From Microbispora rosea (lineage in GTDB: Bacteria; Actinomycetota; Actinomycetes; Streptosporangiales; Streptosporangiaceae): a stretch of DNA of 64,000 nucleotides. The stretch lies in the NCBI RefSeq assembly GCF_900156315.1, contig NZ_FTNI01000010.1, positions 1 to 64,000 of the forward strand, written 5' to 3'. Below the pieces are notes generated by a model. It saw nothing but the letters and a program-made list of their open reading frames with translations, was not told the DNA's origin and searched no databases. The position numbers were made by a program, and so were the translations under genes. The stretch's first letter is position 1, and each line of letters starts with the position of its first letter. Shown one piece after another: positions 6,662 through 14,604 of the stretch.

Positions 6662-7174
6662 TCACATTCGTTCACGCTTCTCAGCGGCAGCCCTGCGCGT
6701 GGCATGCGCCTTGCCGTTCCTGCGCAGCAGGGCGGCCTGATCGAGAGCGACGTCCCTGGCCGTGCCGGCGAAGTCGGCGATAAATCGGAGCTGGTCGACG
6801 GTGCAGGCGGCCAGCCGTTCCTGGAGAAAGGCGGCCATGGGCCGGTAGAGCTCGGCGAGCTCGGCGAGCCTGTCGGGTAGCTGGCTGATGATTACGCGTC
6901 GGCGGTCGCCGGGGTCGTGCTCGCGCCGGATCAGCCGCTGCTCCTGCATCCGGTCGAGCATCTTCGTGACGGCGCCGGTGGTCATCCCCATGCACTCGGC
7001 GAGCTGCGTGGGTGTCACGGCCTGGCCCGAGCTCACCAGGTTCAGGCAGTGCAGGTCGTTGACGGGCACGCCGAGCTGGTCGGCCACGGCGTTCTGGAAC
7101 AGCGTCGTCGCACTAACGAACTGCGGGATCTCCGCAAAGGCGGCGGCCTCCAACTCTCCTCGCCCTGTTGACAT
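6662..7174 (-). CDS. MarR-family transcriptional regulator
   Basis: A 170-residue protein with a MarR winged helix: TPTQLAECMGMTTGAVTKML (about residues 55-75), RMQEQRLIRREHDPGDRRRV with the basic wing, and helical dimerisation ends. It is transcribed away from the FAD monooxygenase gene; the 88-bp gap holds nested inverted repeats (7191-7226). MarR proteins usually repress the divergent enzyme gene and are released by a small phenolic or oxidised ligand, which is the likely arrangement here. The C-terminal tail is Arg/Lys-rich (HATRRAAAEKRERM), unusual but not diagnostic. Confidence 0.9.
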   Translation of the reverse strand: MSTGRGELEAAAFAEIPQFVSATTLFQNAVADQLGVPVNDLHCLNLVSSGQAVTPTQLAECMGMTTGAVTKMLDRMQEQRLIRREHDPGDRRRVIISQLPDRLAELAELYRPMAAFLQERLAACTVDQLRFIADFAGTARDVALDQAALLRRNGKAHATRRAAAEKRERM

Positions 7175-7188
7175 CTGATGCTCCCCAA

Positions 7189-7226
7189 GTTAGCTTCCCA
7201 AAGAAGTAATCTTCTCTAGGAAGCTA
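7189..7226. promoter_or_regulatory. Probable MarR operator
   Basis: TAGCTTCC (7191-7198) is repeated inverted as GGAAGCTA (7219-7226). Between them lies a second palindrome, AGAAG-TAAT-CTTCT (7202-7215). Both sit between the divergent start codons. Confidence 0.6.
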
Positions 7227-7262
7227 CTTCCTCAAGTGTAGATTTCGCCTGAAGGGTAGACC

Positions 7263-8447
7263 ATGAAGGCTTTGATCATCGGCGGCGGCATCGCCGGGCC
7301 GGTGGCGGCCATGGCGCTGCAGAAGGTCGGCATCGACTCAACTCTCTACGAGGCCCATCCCATCGGCGCGCACGGCGTTGGCACCACGATGGGCCTGTCC
7401 ACCAACGGGCTGGCAGCGCTCCAGATTCTGGACGCGCACCGCGCCATTGCCGACGCAGGGTTCCCCTGCCCCCGAGGCGTGATGTGGCTCGGCGACGGTC
7501 GGCGGCTCGGCGAGGACGTCCCGACCCCGCTGCCGGACGGTACGACGGCCATCCAGCTCCTGCGCGCCGACCTGTACGCCGCACTGCACGAGCACGCTGC
7601 TACCAGGGGTGTGCGCACCGAGTACGGCAGGCGTCTCGTCGAGGTCGACCACCACGGAGACCAAGTCGTCGCGCGCTTCGCTGACGGCGGCGAGGCAGTA
7701 GGCGATGTACTGATCGGCGCCGACGGCATGCGTTCAGCGACCAGGCGATTCGTCGCTCCCGGCGCGCCCCGCCCCCGCTACTGCGGCATCTTCGGCACCA
7801 ACGGGTTCGCGCACGGTCTCAACCTGGACACCGAACCCGGCACCTTCCATATGGTGTTCGGCAGGCGAGCGTTCTTCGGCTACGTGCAGCGCGAGGACGG
7901 CTGCGTGTGGTGGTTCGTCAACGTCCCCGCCACCAGGGAGCCCGCGCCCGCCGAGCTCGCGGCGATCCCTTCCGAACAGTGGCGGCACCGGCTGCATGAG
8001 CTCCTTGCGGTCGACGCCTCCCCCGCTGCCCGGATCATCCAGGCCACGCCGCCCGGCTACGACTGGTTCGTTTCCCATCAGATGAAGGCGCCCAGGACCT
8101 GGCACCGGGGCCGGGCCGTACTGATCGGCGACGCTGCCCACGTCACCTCCCCCAGTTCAGGGCAGGGCGCCGCAATGGCCATAGAGGACGCTATCGAGCT
8201 TGCCCGCTGCCTGCGCGATCTGCCGCTGGCCCAAGCCCTCCCGGCCTACCAGCGGCTACGGGAAGGACGCCTCCGCAAGGTGCACGCCGGCGCACGGCAG
8301 GTCAACCGGAGCAAGTCCGCCACCGGCCTGGCTCGCGTGCTCCGCGACGCGATGTTTCCGGTGCTCATGAAGCGGTTCGGCAGCCCCGAAGCCTTGGCCT
8401 GGTTGTACGACCACCGCATCGACTTCGACAGCACGGTCACCTCGTGA
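7263..8447 (+). CDS. FAD-dependent aromatic-type monooxygenase
   Basis: A 394-residue class A flavoprotein monooxygenase. The N-terminus LIIGGGIAGPVAAMALQ is the FAD ADP-binding GxGxxG fold, GADGMRS (about residue 150) is the DG motif that contacts FAD and NAD(P)H, and GDAAHVTSPSSGQGAAMAIE (about 287) is the GD motif binding the ribityl chain. Such enzymes hydroxylate or epoxidise aromatic or polyene substrates with NAD(P)H and O2. Length is normal. It is divergent from and probably controlled by the MarR gene. An 86-bp near-copy of its codons 219-248 reappears at 37843-37928. Substrate unknown. Confidence 0.9.
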   Translation: MKALIIGGGIAGPVAAMALQKVGIDSTLYEAHPIGAHGVGTTMGLSTNGLAALQILDAHRAIADAGFPCPRGVMWLGDGRRLGEDVPTPLPDGTTAIQLLRADLYAALHEHAATRGVRTEYGRRLVEVDHHGDQVVARFADGGEAVGDVLIGADGMRSATRRFVAPGAPRPRYCGIFGTNGFAHGLNLDTEPGTFHMVFGRRAFFGYVQREDGCVWWFVNVPATREPAPAELAAIPSEQWRHRLHELLAVDASPAARIIQATPPGYDWFVSHQMKAPRTWHRGRAVLIGDAAHVTSPSSGQGAAMAIEDAIELARCLRDLPLAQALPAYQRLREGRLRKVHAGARQVNRSKSATGLARVLRDAMFPVLMKRFGSPEALAWLYDHRIDFDSTVTS

Positions 8448-8684
8448 ACGGGATGACCTGACAATTACAAGAGTGGCCACATATGGCTCGCAAGCACCGG
8501 CAGCACCACAGCGCGGGGGCGATTCGCGAGTTCCTGCAGCCGCGCCCACTCGCCTTCGCGTCAACAAGCTGGACTAGATCGGAGCTCGACAGTTCGAGGG
8601 ACCCCTCGGCGGGGGCCGATCAACTTTCGCGAGCTCATGGTCGGGCCCAAGCACCTGACGAATTAGCTACGTGCCTCTGCCGCA

Positions 8685-8808
8685 TGAGTTACTGCCTGAA
8701 GTGAATAGCTACCACCAGCGATAGTTGTTCAAGGTGCCCAACGGCTACTGCGTCCTCGGCGGCACCGGTGTGAGCTGTCCCGTCGGCCTGACCGCCGGCG
8801 AGGCGTGA
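8685..8808 (+). pseudogene. Dispersed peptide family, copy C (ORF2 only, broken)
   Basis: The frame reads ELLPEVNSYHQR, a TAG, then [20 protein letters not shown] and GLTAGEA-stop. ORF1 is not recognisable upstream; 8449-8684 holds nothing clear. The in-frame TAG makes this a relic, though the Cys pair region is still well preserved. A hairpin at 8823-8867 follows. Confidence 0.6.
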
Positions 8809-8822
8809 CCTCTGGACGCCCA

Positions 8823-8867
8823 CCGGCCCTCGATCGCCGGCTTCGTCCGGACCCGATCGAAGGCCGG
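8823..8867 (+). terminator. Imperfect hairpin downstream of copy C
   Basis: CCGGCCCTCGATCG (8823-8836) pairs with CGATCGAAGGCCGG (8854-8867) with one mismatched step. It is equivalent in position to the hairpins after copies A, B and F. Confidence 0.5.
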
Positions 8868-8958
8868 AGTCGTTCCTGTAGGGCGCCCGGGTGTCTGTCC
8901 CTGGAGTCTGTGGGCTGCGGATGCCGGTAATGGGGCGGACCTTCCGGCACGTGCATCA

Positions 8959-9387
8959 CTATCGAGCGGTCGCGCTGTGGACGAACGTGTCCCACTGGGC
9001 GTGGGAGAAATACAGTTCGGGCCGGTGTGGGTCGTTGACATCGCGCATCCGGTAGCGCTGCTCGGCCTCGTCGTGAGCTTCGGCGCCGACCGGTGTGATC
9101 TCGACGATGAGGGATCGGGTGCATCGGCGTGGGGATTCGCGCGCCTGTCGCAGGGCCGTACTCAGCCGCTCGTAGGCGGGGCGGACCTCGGCCAGAAGCC
9201 CCTCACCCGCCGTCGTCAGATGCACGCGGCGGCTGGTCCGTGCGAACAAGGGCGCGCCTGCCCGCCGTTCCAACGCACGGATGAGATGACTGACCCGCGA
9301 GGTCGACAGGTGCAGGCGCTGCGCGGCACGGCCGAAGTGCAGTTCCTCGGCCACGGCCAGAAAGGCCTCGATCTCGCGCATGTCCAC
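8959..9387 (-). CDS. LysR HTH fused to a DUF397-like tail (chimeric ORF)
   Basis: Residues 1 to about 85 are a LysR DNA-binding domain: MDMREIEAFLAVAEELHFGR, LHLSTSRVSHLIRALERRAG, FARTSRRVHLTTAGEGLL. The effector domain is missing. Instead the frame runs into LIVEITPVGAEAHDEAEQRY and RMRDVNDPHRPELYFSHAQW, then DTFVHSATAR, which resembles DUF397, a small actinobacterial domain usually encoded next to XRE regulators. The total of 142 residues is far below the 300 of LysR proteins. I infer a deletion joining two unrelated genes. The product could still bind DNA but without a normal sensor; it may be an untranslated relic. Confidence 0.6.
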   Translation of the reverse strand: MDMREIEAFLAVAEELHFGRAAQRLHLSTSRVSHLIRALERRAGAPLFARTSRRVHLTTAGEGLLAEVRPAYERLSTALRQARESPRRCTRSLIVEITPVGAEAHDEAEQRYRMRDVNDPHRPELYFSHAQWDTFVHSATAR

Positions 9388-9504
9388 CGGTCACACCATA
9401 GTCGCCATCGTGTTGTCCTCCATCACGTCCGTGCTGTAAATGGGCATTGACCTGCTGATTCTCCCGGTCTGAGACTGTCTGACGGTGTCAGCGGAGGAGG
9501 GAAG

Positions 9505-10053
9505 ATGCCGATCCGGCCGGTGCGATATTTCGGTGATCCGGTGTTGCGCACTCCTGCGGAGGAGGTGGTGACTTTCGATCGTGAACTGCGCCGCCTGGCG
9601 GAGGACCTCACGGACACCTTGCGTGACGAGCGTGGGTCAGGGCTTGCGGCTCCGCAACTCGGCGTGTCGCTTCGGGTCTTCGTGTTCGACGTCGGCGGCG
9701 TTCGCGGGCATCTGGTCAATCCCGGGCTGAGCTTCCCTGACGACGAGGAGCAGGACGGTCCAGAAGGATGCCTGTCCATGCCGGGTCTGTACTACGACAC
9801 TCGCAGGCGGCTGAACGCAGTAGCGCGTGGACGCGACGTGCACGGTCGGCCGATCCAGGTCGTCGGCACTGCCGAGCTGGCCCGCTGCCTGCAGCATGAG
9901 AGCGATCATCTCGACGGGGTGTTGTTCATCGACCGGTTGGACCCTCGCACACGCCGCATCGCCCTGCGTGAAATTCGGAACGCGCCGTGGAACACCGACG
10001 GGAAAGCCCAGGTGAAGGTCAGCCCGCATCCCATGTTCGGCCGTTACCGGTGA
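9505..10053 (+). CDS. def: Peptide deformylase
   Basis: A 182-residue protein with all three deformylase motifs: GSGLAAPQLG (about residue 43), EGCLS (86) and QHESDH (about 130), giving the Cys-His-His metal ligands and catalytic Glu. It removes the formyl group from nascent N-terminal Met in the cytoplasm. RBS GGAGGAGGG precedes ATG 9505. Actinomycetes often carry several def genes; one in accessory DNA like this may be a second copy conferring altered inhibitor sensitivity, which is inference. The following oxidoreductase starts 20 nt after the stop and is probably co-transcribed. Confidence 0.92.
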   Translation: MPIRPVRYFGDPVLRTPAEEVVTFDRELRRLAEDLTDTLRDERGSGLAAPQLGVSLRVFVFDVGGVRGHLVNPGLSFPDDEEQDGPEGCLSMPGLYYDTRRRLNAVARGRDVHGRPIQVVGTAELARCLQHESDHLDGVLFIDRLDPRTRRIALREIRNAPWNTDGKAQVKVSPHPMFGRYR

Positions 10054-10073
10054 CCCTGATCCAGGAGTGTGAC

Positions 10074-11042
10074 ATGTCCCAGCCCGAGATGGCGGCCGTC
10101 GTGATCGACGCCTTTGGTGGTCCGGAGGTTCTGCGCCTGACCCGGTCGCCCAGGCCCCAGCCCGGGCCGGGGGAGGTGCAGATCAAGGTGCACGCAGTGG
10201 GGGTGAATCCTGCCGACTGGAAGACCCGCCAGGGCCACGTGGGCGCTCTCATCTCCCAGTTTCCCGCTGTGCTGGGCTGGGACGTCGCCGGTACGGTGAG
10301 CGGGGCCGGCCCTGGAGTCCACGCCTTCGCCGTTGGCGACCGTGTCTTCGGCCTGCCGGCTTTTCCGCAGCCCGCGAACACCTACGCCGAGTACGTGACG
10401 GCCCATGTGAACGAGTTGGCCGCCCTGCCTGACGGCGTCACCTTCCCGGTGGCCGCGGGTGCGCCGCTGGCCGCCCTCACCGCGTGGCAGGCGCTGTTCG
10501 AGGCCGCGAAACTACGAGGGGGGCAGCGGGTGCTCGTCAACGCCGCCGCCGGTGGGGTGGGACACATCGCCGTGCAGCTCGCCCGCGGGGCCGGTGCCGA
10601 GGTCCTCGCCATCGCGTCCCCCCGCAACCGTTCCTTCGTCGAGGGACTCGGGGCCACGCAGGTCCTGGATTACTCGCGGGAGCTCGCCGTACAGGTCGGA
10701 GGCCCGGTCGACGTCGTGATCGATGCCCATGGGGAGGCCGAGGACGAACTGGCTGAGCTCCTGCGGCCGGGGGGAACCTTCGTGTCCATCGTCTCGCCTG
10801 ATCTGGAGAGGTTTCGGGCGCGCGGATTGATCGCATACATCGTGTTCGTCCACCCGGAGGGACGGCAGCTCGATCGAGTCGCCGAGTTGCTCGGACGCGG
10901 GGATTTGTTGATCAACATCGACAGGACGTTTCCGCTTGACCAGGCAGCCGACGCACACGCTTACGCCGAGCGCGGGCACACCCGTGGCAAGGTCGTCCTG
11001 GAAGTCCTCACCGAAGACGGCAACCCCGATTCTGCCGCCTGA
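10074..11042 (+). CDS. NADP-dependent MDR-family oxidoreductase (quinone reductase type)
   Basis: A 322-residue medium-chain dehydrogenase/reductase without the zinc ligands of alcohol dehydrogenases. It has the N-terminal GroES-like fold (VKTR-type VNPADWKTRQG, LGWDVAGTVSGAG, VGDRVFGL) and a Rossmann domain with VNAAAGGVGHIAVQLARGAG near residue 155. These are features of the zeta-crystallin/quinone oxidoreductase branch, which reduces quinones or enones with NADPH. ATG at 10074 has AGGAG at the right spacing; GTG/ATG upstream would overlap def. Peptide copy D starts directly at its stop codon. Confidence 0.88.
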   Translation: MSQPEMAAVVIDAFGGPEVLRLTRSPRPQPGPGEVQIKVHAVGVNPADWKTRQGHVGALISQFPAVLGWDVAGTVSGAGPGVHAFAVGDRVFGLPAFPQPANTYAEYVTAHVNELAALPDGVTFPVAAGAPLAALTAWQALFEAAKLRGGQRVLVNAAAGGVGHIAVQLARGAGAEVLAIASPRNRSFVEGLGATQVLDYSRELAVQVGGPVDVVIDAHGEAEDELAELLRPGGTFVSIVSPDLERFRARGLIAYIVFVHPEGRQLDRVAELLGRGDLLINIDRTFPLDQAADAHAYAERGHTRGKVVLEVLTEDGNPDSAA

Positions 11043-11141
11043 GCCGAATCGCCACCACCAGCGATACCTCTTCAGGTGCCGAACGGCTACTGCGGCACCG
11101 GCGTCGCGTGTCCCGTCGGCCTCACCAGCGGCGAGGCGTAA
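11041..11141 (+). pseudogene. Dispersed peptide family, copy D (decayed ORF2)
   Basis: The sequence encodes the family in two frames: NRHHQRYLF, then after a one-base loss VPNGYCGTGVACPVGLTSGE and A-stop (TAA 11139-11141). Nine bases of the Gly-rich loop are absent. Copy G has both the same one-base loss and the same 9-base loss, so D and G share a damaged ancestor. It begins at the stop codon of the oxidoreductase. A hairpin at 11153-11176 follows. Confidence 0.6.
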
Positions 11142-11152
11142 CCCTTCGAACC

Positions 11153-11176
11153 GATGGTCCGTGATCGCGGGCCATC
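11153..11176 (+). terminator. Hairpin downstream of copy D
   Basis: GATGGTCC (11153-11160) pairs with GGGCCATC (11169-11176), including one G-U pair, with an 8-nt loop. Confidence 0.45.
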
Positions 11177-11239
11177 AAAGTTTCAGAACGGGCTCACGTG
11201 GTCCATGAGCTCGTCGGCGGCGGCCCGGACAGCCGGATT

Positions 11240-11376
11240 CCCGGCACCTGATCGCCGAGATGGTCGAGCGGATGCCGGACGCCGTCCTCGTCATCATCGC
11301 GGCCGGCCACAACGTACGTGCCGGTTTCTCGGCGCCGTCAACGACTTCCTCGCCGCTCGCGTTGCGGGCCGGGCCT
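11240..11376 (+). pseudogene. Alpha/beta hydrolase C-terminal remnant
   Basis: One frame reads HLIAEMVERMPDAVLVIIAA and GHNVRA, and after a frame change FLGAVNDFLAARVAG. A GH followed by a short loop and FL..V..FL is the usual end of alpha/beta hydrolases, with the catalytic His in GH. No N-terminal part is seen. Relic only. Confidence 0.5.
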
Positions 11377-11392
11377 TTGTTCGGACCGGCAC

Positions 11393-11423
11393 TTGAGTCT
11401 CAAGTAACCGGAGACTCCAGGAT
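11393..11423 (+). promoter_or_regulatory. MerR-type promoter/operator
   Basis: GAGTCTC (11395-11401) and GAGACTC (11411-11417) form an inverted repeat lying between TTGAGT (11393-11398) and the -10-like CAGGAT (11418-11423). The spacer is 19 bp, the over-long spacing that MerR regulators untwist. It is 75 nt upstream of the next gene. Confidence 0.65.
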
Positions 11424-11497
11424 CGATGCCGTGGGCGGCGCGTGCTCGTTTCCGCCGTCCGCGACCCATCAATCCGACTCCGGGAGAGCACATTCCA

Positions 11498-12079
11498 ATG
11501 CCGCGATACATGACGCCGTCCGCTGAGGATGGCAAGCGCCTCATCAACGACTTCATCGACGAGACATTCGGTGATCTGGACGCCAACCCGGACTTCGTCG
11601 CCATGCTGCGTACGGTGGTGCCTGAGATGCCCGCCGATCCCAGCCCTGAGCAGCTGGGCGCCTGGGCGGAGCTGTCCGCGCTGGTCCGCGATGCCGACTT
11701 CAAGGCCAGGGTCCGCAGGATGGCCGAGCATCAGGCGGCCGAGAGGGCGGCCGGGGATCAGACCGGCCTGCATCACGAGGTGACCGAGCTGGTCCGGGAA
11801 CGGGTGCGGCAGGCGCAGGCGGACGGGGTCGAGCCGGGTTCGCCGGAGGCGCGAATGATGCTGGTCGAGCTGATCGCCGGATACACCGCGACATTCGGCC
11901 ATCTCGACAGTGCCGAGTACCGCAGGAAGCTGCTGACTCGGCTGGAGATCGCCAATGATCCCCGTACGGAGCGGTACTTTGCCCTGCTGTCCACGATCAA
12001 CGGCTGGCCGGTGCCGCCGAGCCTGGCGCCGGCGTTCGACTGGTTCACTCAGGCGCTCCGGCACCATCCCGCTCCCTAG
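11498..12079 (+). CDS. Stand-alone MerR effector-type domain protein
   Basis: A 193-residue protein (MPRYMTPSAEDGKRLINDFI...) without a helix-turn-helix. It parallels the C-terminal two thirds of the adjacent MerR protein: LDANPDFVAMLRTVVPEMP against LDMEPAFAAHLRSMLPDLP, then DDPS/ADPS.EQL.AW.EL and DPR..RY..LL..INGWP. It is convergent with that regulator and overlaps it by 4 bp. It lies behind a MerR-type promoter, so the regulator probably controls it. A role as ligand sponge, partner or effector is possible; no enzyme motif is visible. ATG 11498 follows GGGAGA. Confidence 0.65.
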   Translation: MPRYMTPSAEDGKRLINDFIDETFGDLDANPDFVAMLRTVVPEMPADPSPEQLGAWAELSALVRDADFKARVRRMAEHQAAERAAGDQTGLHHEVTELVRERVRQAQADGVEPGSPEARMMLVELIAGYTATFGHLDSAEYRRKLLTRLEIANDPRTERYFALLSTINGWPVPPSLAPAFDWFTQALRHHPAP

Positions 12080-13026
12080 AGGTCGGGTACGCGGGGGTCG
12101 AGTGCGGCGAGGAGCCAGCGGGCCGCAGGGACCGGATCGGGTTTCGGGGGCGTACCGTTGATCACGGCCAGCAGTCGCCAGTATCGGGAGACGCGAGGGT
12201 CGGCCCCGATGCGGATCCGCTCGGCGAGCCAGAGCCGGAACCCGGCGTCGTCAGACCGCCGATGGGCCTGGGCGAAGACGGCGACCAGCTCGTTCACGAT
12301 GGGCCGGGCCAGGGCGGAGACCGGCGGAATCCCGTCCGCCAGGGCGCGGCCGACGAGGTCCAGCGCGGCCTGCTCGGCCCGCGCCCAGCTCTCGTGGTCG
12401 CCGTGATCGGCGCCGGAGCAGCGGTCTCTCGCGTGCCGCTCGAACGCCTCGCGTACGCTCTCCCGGAAGTGGGGGTCGCCGACCAGGTGCGCCAGCTCCA
12501 GCCACGCGTCGAGCTGCTCGACCGATGGGTCGTCGGGCAGGTCGGGCAGCATCGAGCGCAGGTGCGCGGCGAACGCGGGCTCCATGTCGAGCCCGCGCGT
12601 CGCTTCGGCCACAAGATCGGCCACCAGCTGCCGGCGCTGCTCCGCCGGTAGCCGGGCGAGCCGGTTCGCGCGGGCGATTCCGGCCGTGCCGGTGTGGCGG
12701 GTGGTGACGTAGCGCAACACCGCCTGGCGTACCCGCAAGGTCTGGATCTGGTCCTCCATAGCCGCGATCTGCCCATCGGCGATCTCGGCCAGAGTCTGCG
12801 CGTCGGCGAGCACCCGTGTGATCGTCGCGATCTCGACGCCGAGATCTCGCAGTGTACGGACGAGTTCCAGCCGGTCCAGGGCGTCGTGATCGTAGAGCCG
12901 GTAGCCGCCGGCCGACCGACCAGCTGGAGGTACCAGCCCTTCGTCGGAGTAGTACCGGACCGTCGGCACCGGCACCCCGGCGAGCCGCGCCACCTGGCCG
13001 ATCGTGTAGAGCCCGTCGTCCTTCAC
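12076..13026 (-). CDS. MerR-family transcriptional activator with large effector domain
   Basis: A 316-residue regulator. Residues 6-75 form the MerR winged helix (YTIGQVARLAGVPVPTVRYY, YRLYDHDALDRLELVRTLRD), followed by a dimerisation helix (EIADGQIAAMEDQIQTLRV) and a roughly 200-residue helical C-terminal region. That region is shared with the neighbouring protein at 11498-12079 and is typical of multidrug-sensing TipA-like or related MerR proteins in actinomycetes. No Cys pattern for metals is present, so a small organic ligand is more likely. A probable target is the promoter at 11393-11423. Confidence 0.88.
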   Translation of the reverse strand: MKDDGLYTIGQVARLAGVPVPTVRYYSDEGLVPPAGRSAGGYRLYDHDALDRLELVRTLRDLGVEIATITRVLADAQTLAEIADGQIAAMEDQIQTLRVRQAVLRYVTTRHTGTAGIARANRLARLPAEQRRQLVADLVAEATRGLDMEPAFAAHLRSMLPDLPDDPSVEQLDAWLELAHLVGDPHFRESVREAFERHARDRCSGADHGDHESWARAEQAALDLVGRALADGIPPVSALARPIVNELVAVFAQAHRRSDDAGFRLWLAERIRIGADPRVSRYWRLLAVINGTPPKPDPVPAARWLLAALDPRVPDL

Positions 13027-13388
13027 ACGTCCAGCCTGGCTTATCGGCCGCCCTTTCGGTGTGCCTGTGGGGGAGCACGACCGGTGATGCCGTTAAGAGG
13101 TGGGAGGAACTCTGAGCCTTTTTCACCCTGAGTAGCGGTCGTCTTCGAAGGCTTGTATGACGAGGACGGCCTGCACGATCGGAGTGGCTCGGTGAGGGCA
13201 GTAGCGGAGCTCTCATGGACTGGAAGAAGCGAGTGCAGGAGCTGGAAGACGATTAGCCACCGGCTTGAGCGACGCCGGTCTCGAAGGGCTTGAGCTCGCT
13301 GAGTATCCATGGCGTGAGTCGGAGTGCTTCGAAAGAGACACGCGATGCCGACCGAGGGACTGACGGGCTTCGCTGGAGGCCTTGGCCG
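13027..13388. other. Intergenic stretch with no supported gene
   Basis: Upstream of the MerR gene. I see only short open frames in inconsistent codon use. No RNA gene or clear repeat was found. Confidence 0.5.
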
Positions 13389-13418
13389 GGGCCCGGCACC
13401 GTGATCGGTGCCGGGCCC
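13389..13418. terminator. Strong 12-bp hairpin
   Basis: GGGCCCGGCACC (13389-13400), loop GTGATC, GGTGCCGGGCCC (13407-13418), followed by TTCT. It is the most stable terminator-like hairpin in the left half. It may stop transcription from the minus-strand excisionase relic or serve as a boundary. Confidence 0.65.
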
Positions 13419-13458
13419 TTCTGCGCTGGTGGGGACGACGAGAGCGCCTGCGCTGTCG

Positions 13459-13582
13459 TCAGTTCGCCTGCTCCACGTAGTGCTGGTGCTCCCGCGCTTC
13501 CACTTCGGCGACCTTGTGCCGGACGTGCTTGCCCAACTTCATAAAGCGGGGGCCACCGCCGCGACTGTTCCACGCGTAGACG
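13459..13582 (-). pseudogene. Excisionase (Xis) C-terminal remnant of an integrative element
   Basis: Minus strand VYAWNSRGGGPRFMKLGKHV, then RHKVAEVEAREHQHYVEQAN-stop. The pattern W..RG.GP.F.KLGK.VR....VE is that of small MerR-like excisionases encoded beside integrases in actinomycete integrative elements. The N-terminal helix-turn-helix is missing, and the integrase that should follow is absent here; an integrase relic occurs at 19.07-19.60 kb on the other strand. Confidence 0.6.
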
Positions 13583-13615
13583 ACTTGTGCGCCGCTTGCA
13601 GCGAGAGGAGGTGAC

Positions 13616-13771
13616 ATGGCCGGGATGACTCGCAGGGTGCAAATGACCATGGTGCTGAGCCTGGGGCTCAGTCTGGGGCTCAGTCTGGGTGGATCTAGCG
13701 TTTTGGGCTTGCTGGCGCTGGGCTCCACGATGGCGGGCAGCCACGGCGGGGGCCGATCCGCTGAACCTTGA
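13616..13771 (+). CDS. Small hydrophobic, repeat-containing peptide
   Basis: ATG at 13616 follows a near-perfect AGGAGGTGA, the best ribosome site in this region. It encodes 51 residues: a short basic start (MAGMTRRVQMTM), a hydrophobic core with LSLGLSLGLSLG (an imperfect 12-bp direct repeat in DNA), then GSSVLGLLALGSTMAGSHGG and a short polar end. This resembles a signal peptide or single membrane segment with almost nothing after it. Its stop touches the stop of the convergent secreted-protein gene. No family recognised. The strong RBS makes it more credible than its size suggests. Confidence 0.5.
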   Translation: MAGMTRRVQMTMVLSLGLSLGLSLGGSSVLGLLALGSTMAGSHGGGRSAEP

Positions 13772-14077
13772 TCAGTCGACGCATATCGCCTCGTGGATGG
13801 ACCGGTAGACCCATGTGCCGCCACCCGGAGAAATAAAGGTCGGATACGTGTTGTAGCTCCCGGGGGTGCAGTCGTGGCCGACCGCGAGGACGGCCTGCCG
13901 GGCCCGCTGTTCGGCCGCCGCGTACCCGGCCGCTGCGGTGTTGCCCGCTCCCATAGCGGTGGCGTTGCGGGGAGTGTCATAGCCGTCGGCGTGCGCGGCC
14001 ACGGGCGAGGTGGCCAGGCCGACCGCCACCACCGCTGAGACGAGGCCGAGCCGGCGGGGCCAAGTGACTTTTTGCAT
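13772..14077 (-). CDS. Small secreted protein
   Basis: ATG at 14077 follows AAGGAG and encodes 101 residues: signal peptide (MQKVTWPRRLGLVSAVVAVG, cleavage after AHA, before DGYDTPR), then a roughly 70-residue mature part with two Cys (HDCTPGSYNTYP and EAICVD). The end reads WVYRSIHEAICVD. An ATG at 14107 would add a basic leader and is less likely. The mature protein, with a probable single disulfide, has no family I can name; small secreted proteins of this kind are common and lineage-specific in filamentous actinomycetes. Confidence 0.7.
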   Translation of the reverse strand: MQKVTWPRRLGLVSAVVAVGLATSPVAAHADGYDTPRNATAMGAGNTAAAGYAAAEQRARQAVLAVGHDCTPGSYNTYPTFISPGGGTWVYRSIHEAICVD

Positions 14078-14329
14078 GCTTCTCCTTACGCGGGACGGGC
14101 AGGTCATCGATCAACATTGATTTAGCCCGGATCGATATAGTGCGGTATTGACCAATTGGCCACAAGAATCTGGCGACCGTTGTCCTCATGACGGAGCACA
14201 TGGCTAATACGGCAGCCGCAATTTGCAGGGTGAGCTGGGACGATACGCCCCCCTCCGATCAATTTTGTGACGGAATACGGCACAACGAGAGCGGCCACTC
14301 ATAATCATCGGTGTGAAAATTACAAGATT

Positions 14330-14450
14330 GAGCGGCTGCTGCCCTCATCCGAGGCAGCGCGGGTGCAGGGGAACCTCGAGAAACTGATGAGCGCCCTGGC
14401 GTCGGAGTTCGTCAGGGTCGAGCCCCGGTTGCAAGCCGCGCTGATCGGCT
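14330..14450 (+). pseudogene. Possible transposase N-terminal scrap (IS701-like)
   Basis: LEKLMSALASEFVRVEPRLQ resembles the first helix region of IS701-type transposases, but nothing diagnostic follows and the frame ends by 14536. Kept as a weak call. Confidence 0.25.
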
Positions 14451-14604
14451 CGCGGGCAGTGGATCCCCGCCCAGCCGATCAGCGACCCTGTCAAGGCGAT
14501 CATCACCGGCGGCGCAATGTGGAGGGGATCCAGTGACGCCCGTAGGGGGTCTTCACATCCCGATGCTCGCAGTCCTTGCAGACGCCGGCCAGTTCTTCGC
14601 CGTC

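Noticed and set aside
8483-8704. 73-codon frame with ATATG start after the FAD monooxygenase
   Set aside because: No similarity to ORF1 of the peptide family, irregular composition, ends inside copy C in a different frame.
9505-11042. Biosynthetic cluster or resistance island around the deformylase
   Set aside because: Only two co-directional housekeeping-like genes; no biosynthetic enzymes adjoin them.
13253-13744. 163-residue minus-strand open frame
   Set aside because: Repetitive QTEPQTEPQ composition arises from reading the LSLGLSLG repeat of the + strand peptide backwards; no ribosome site.
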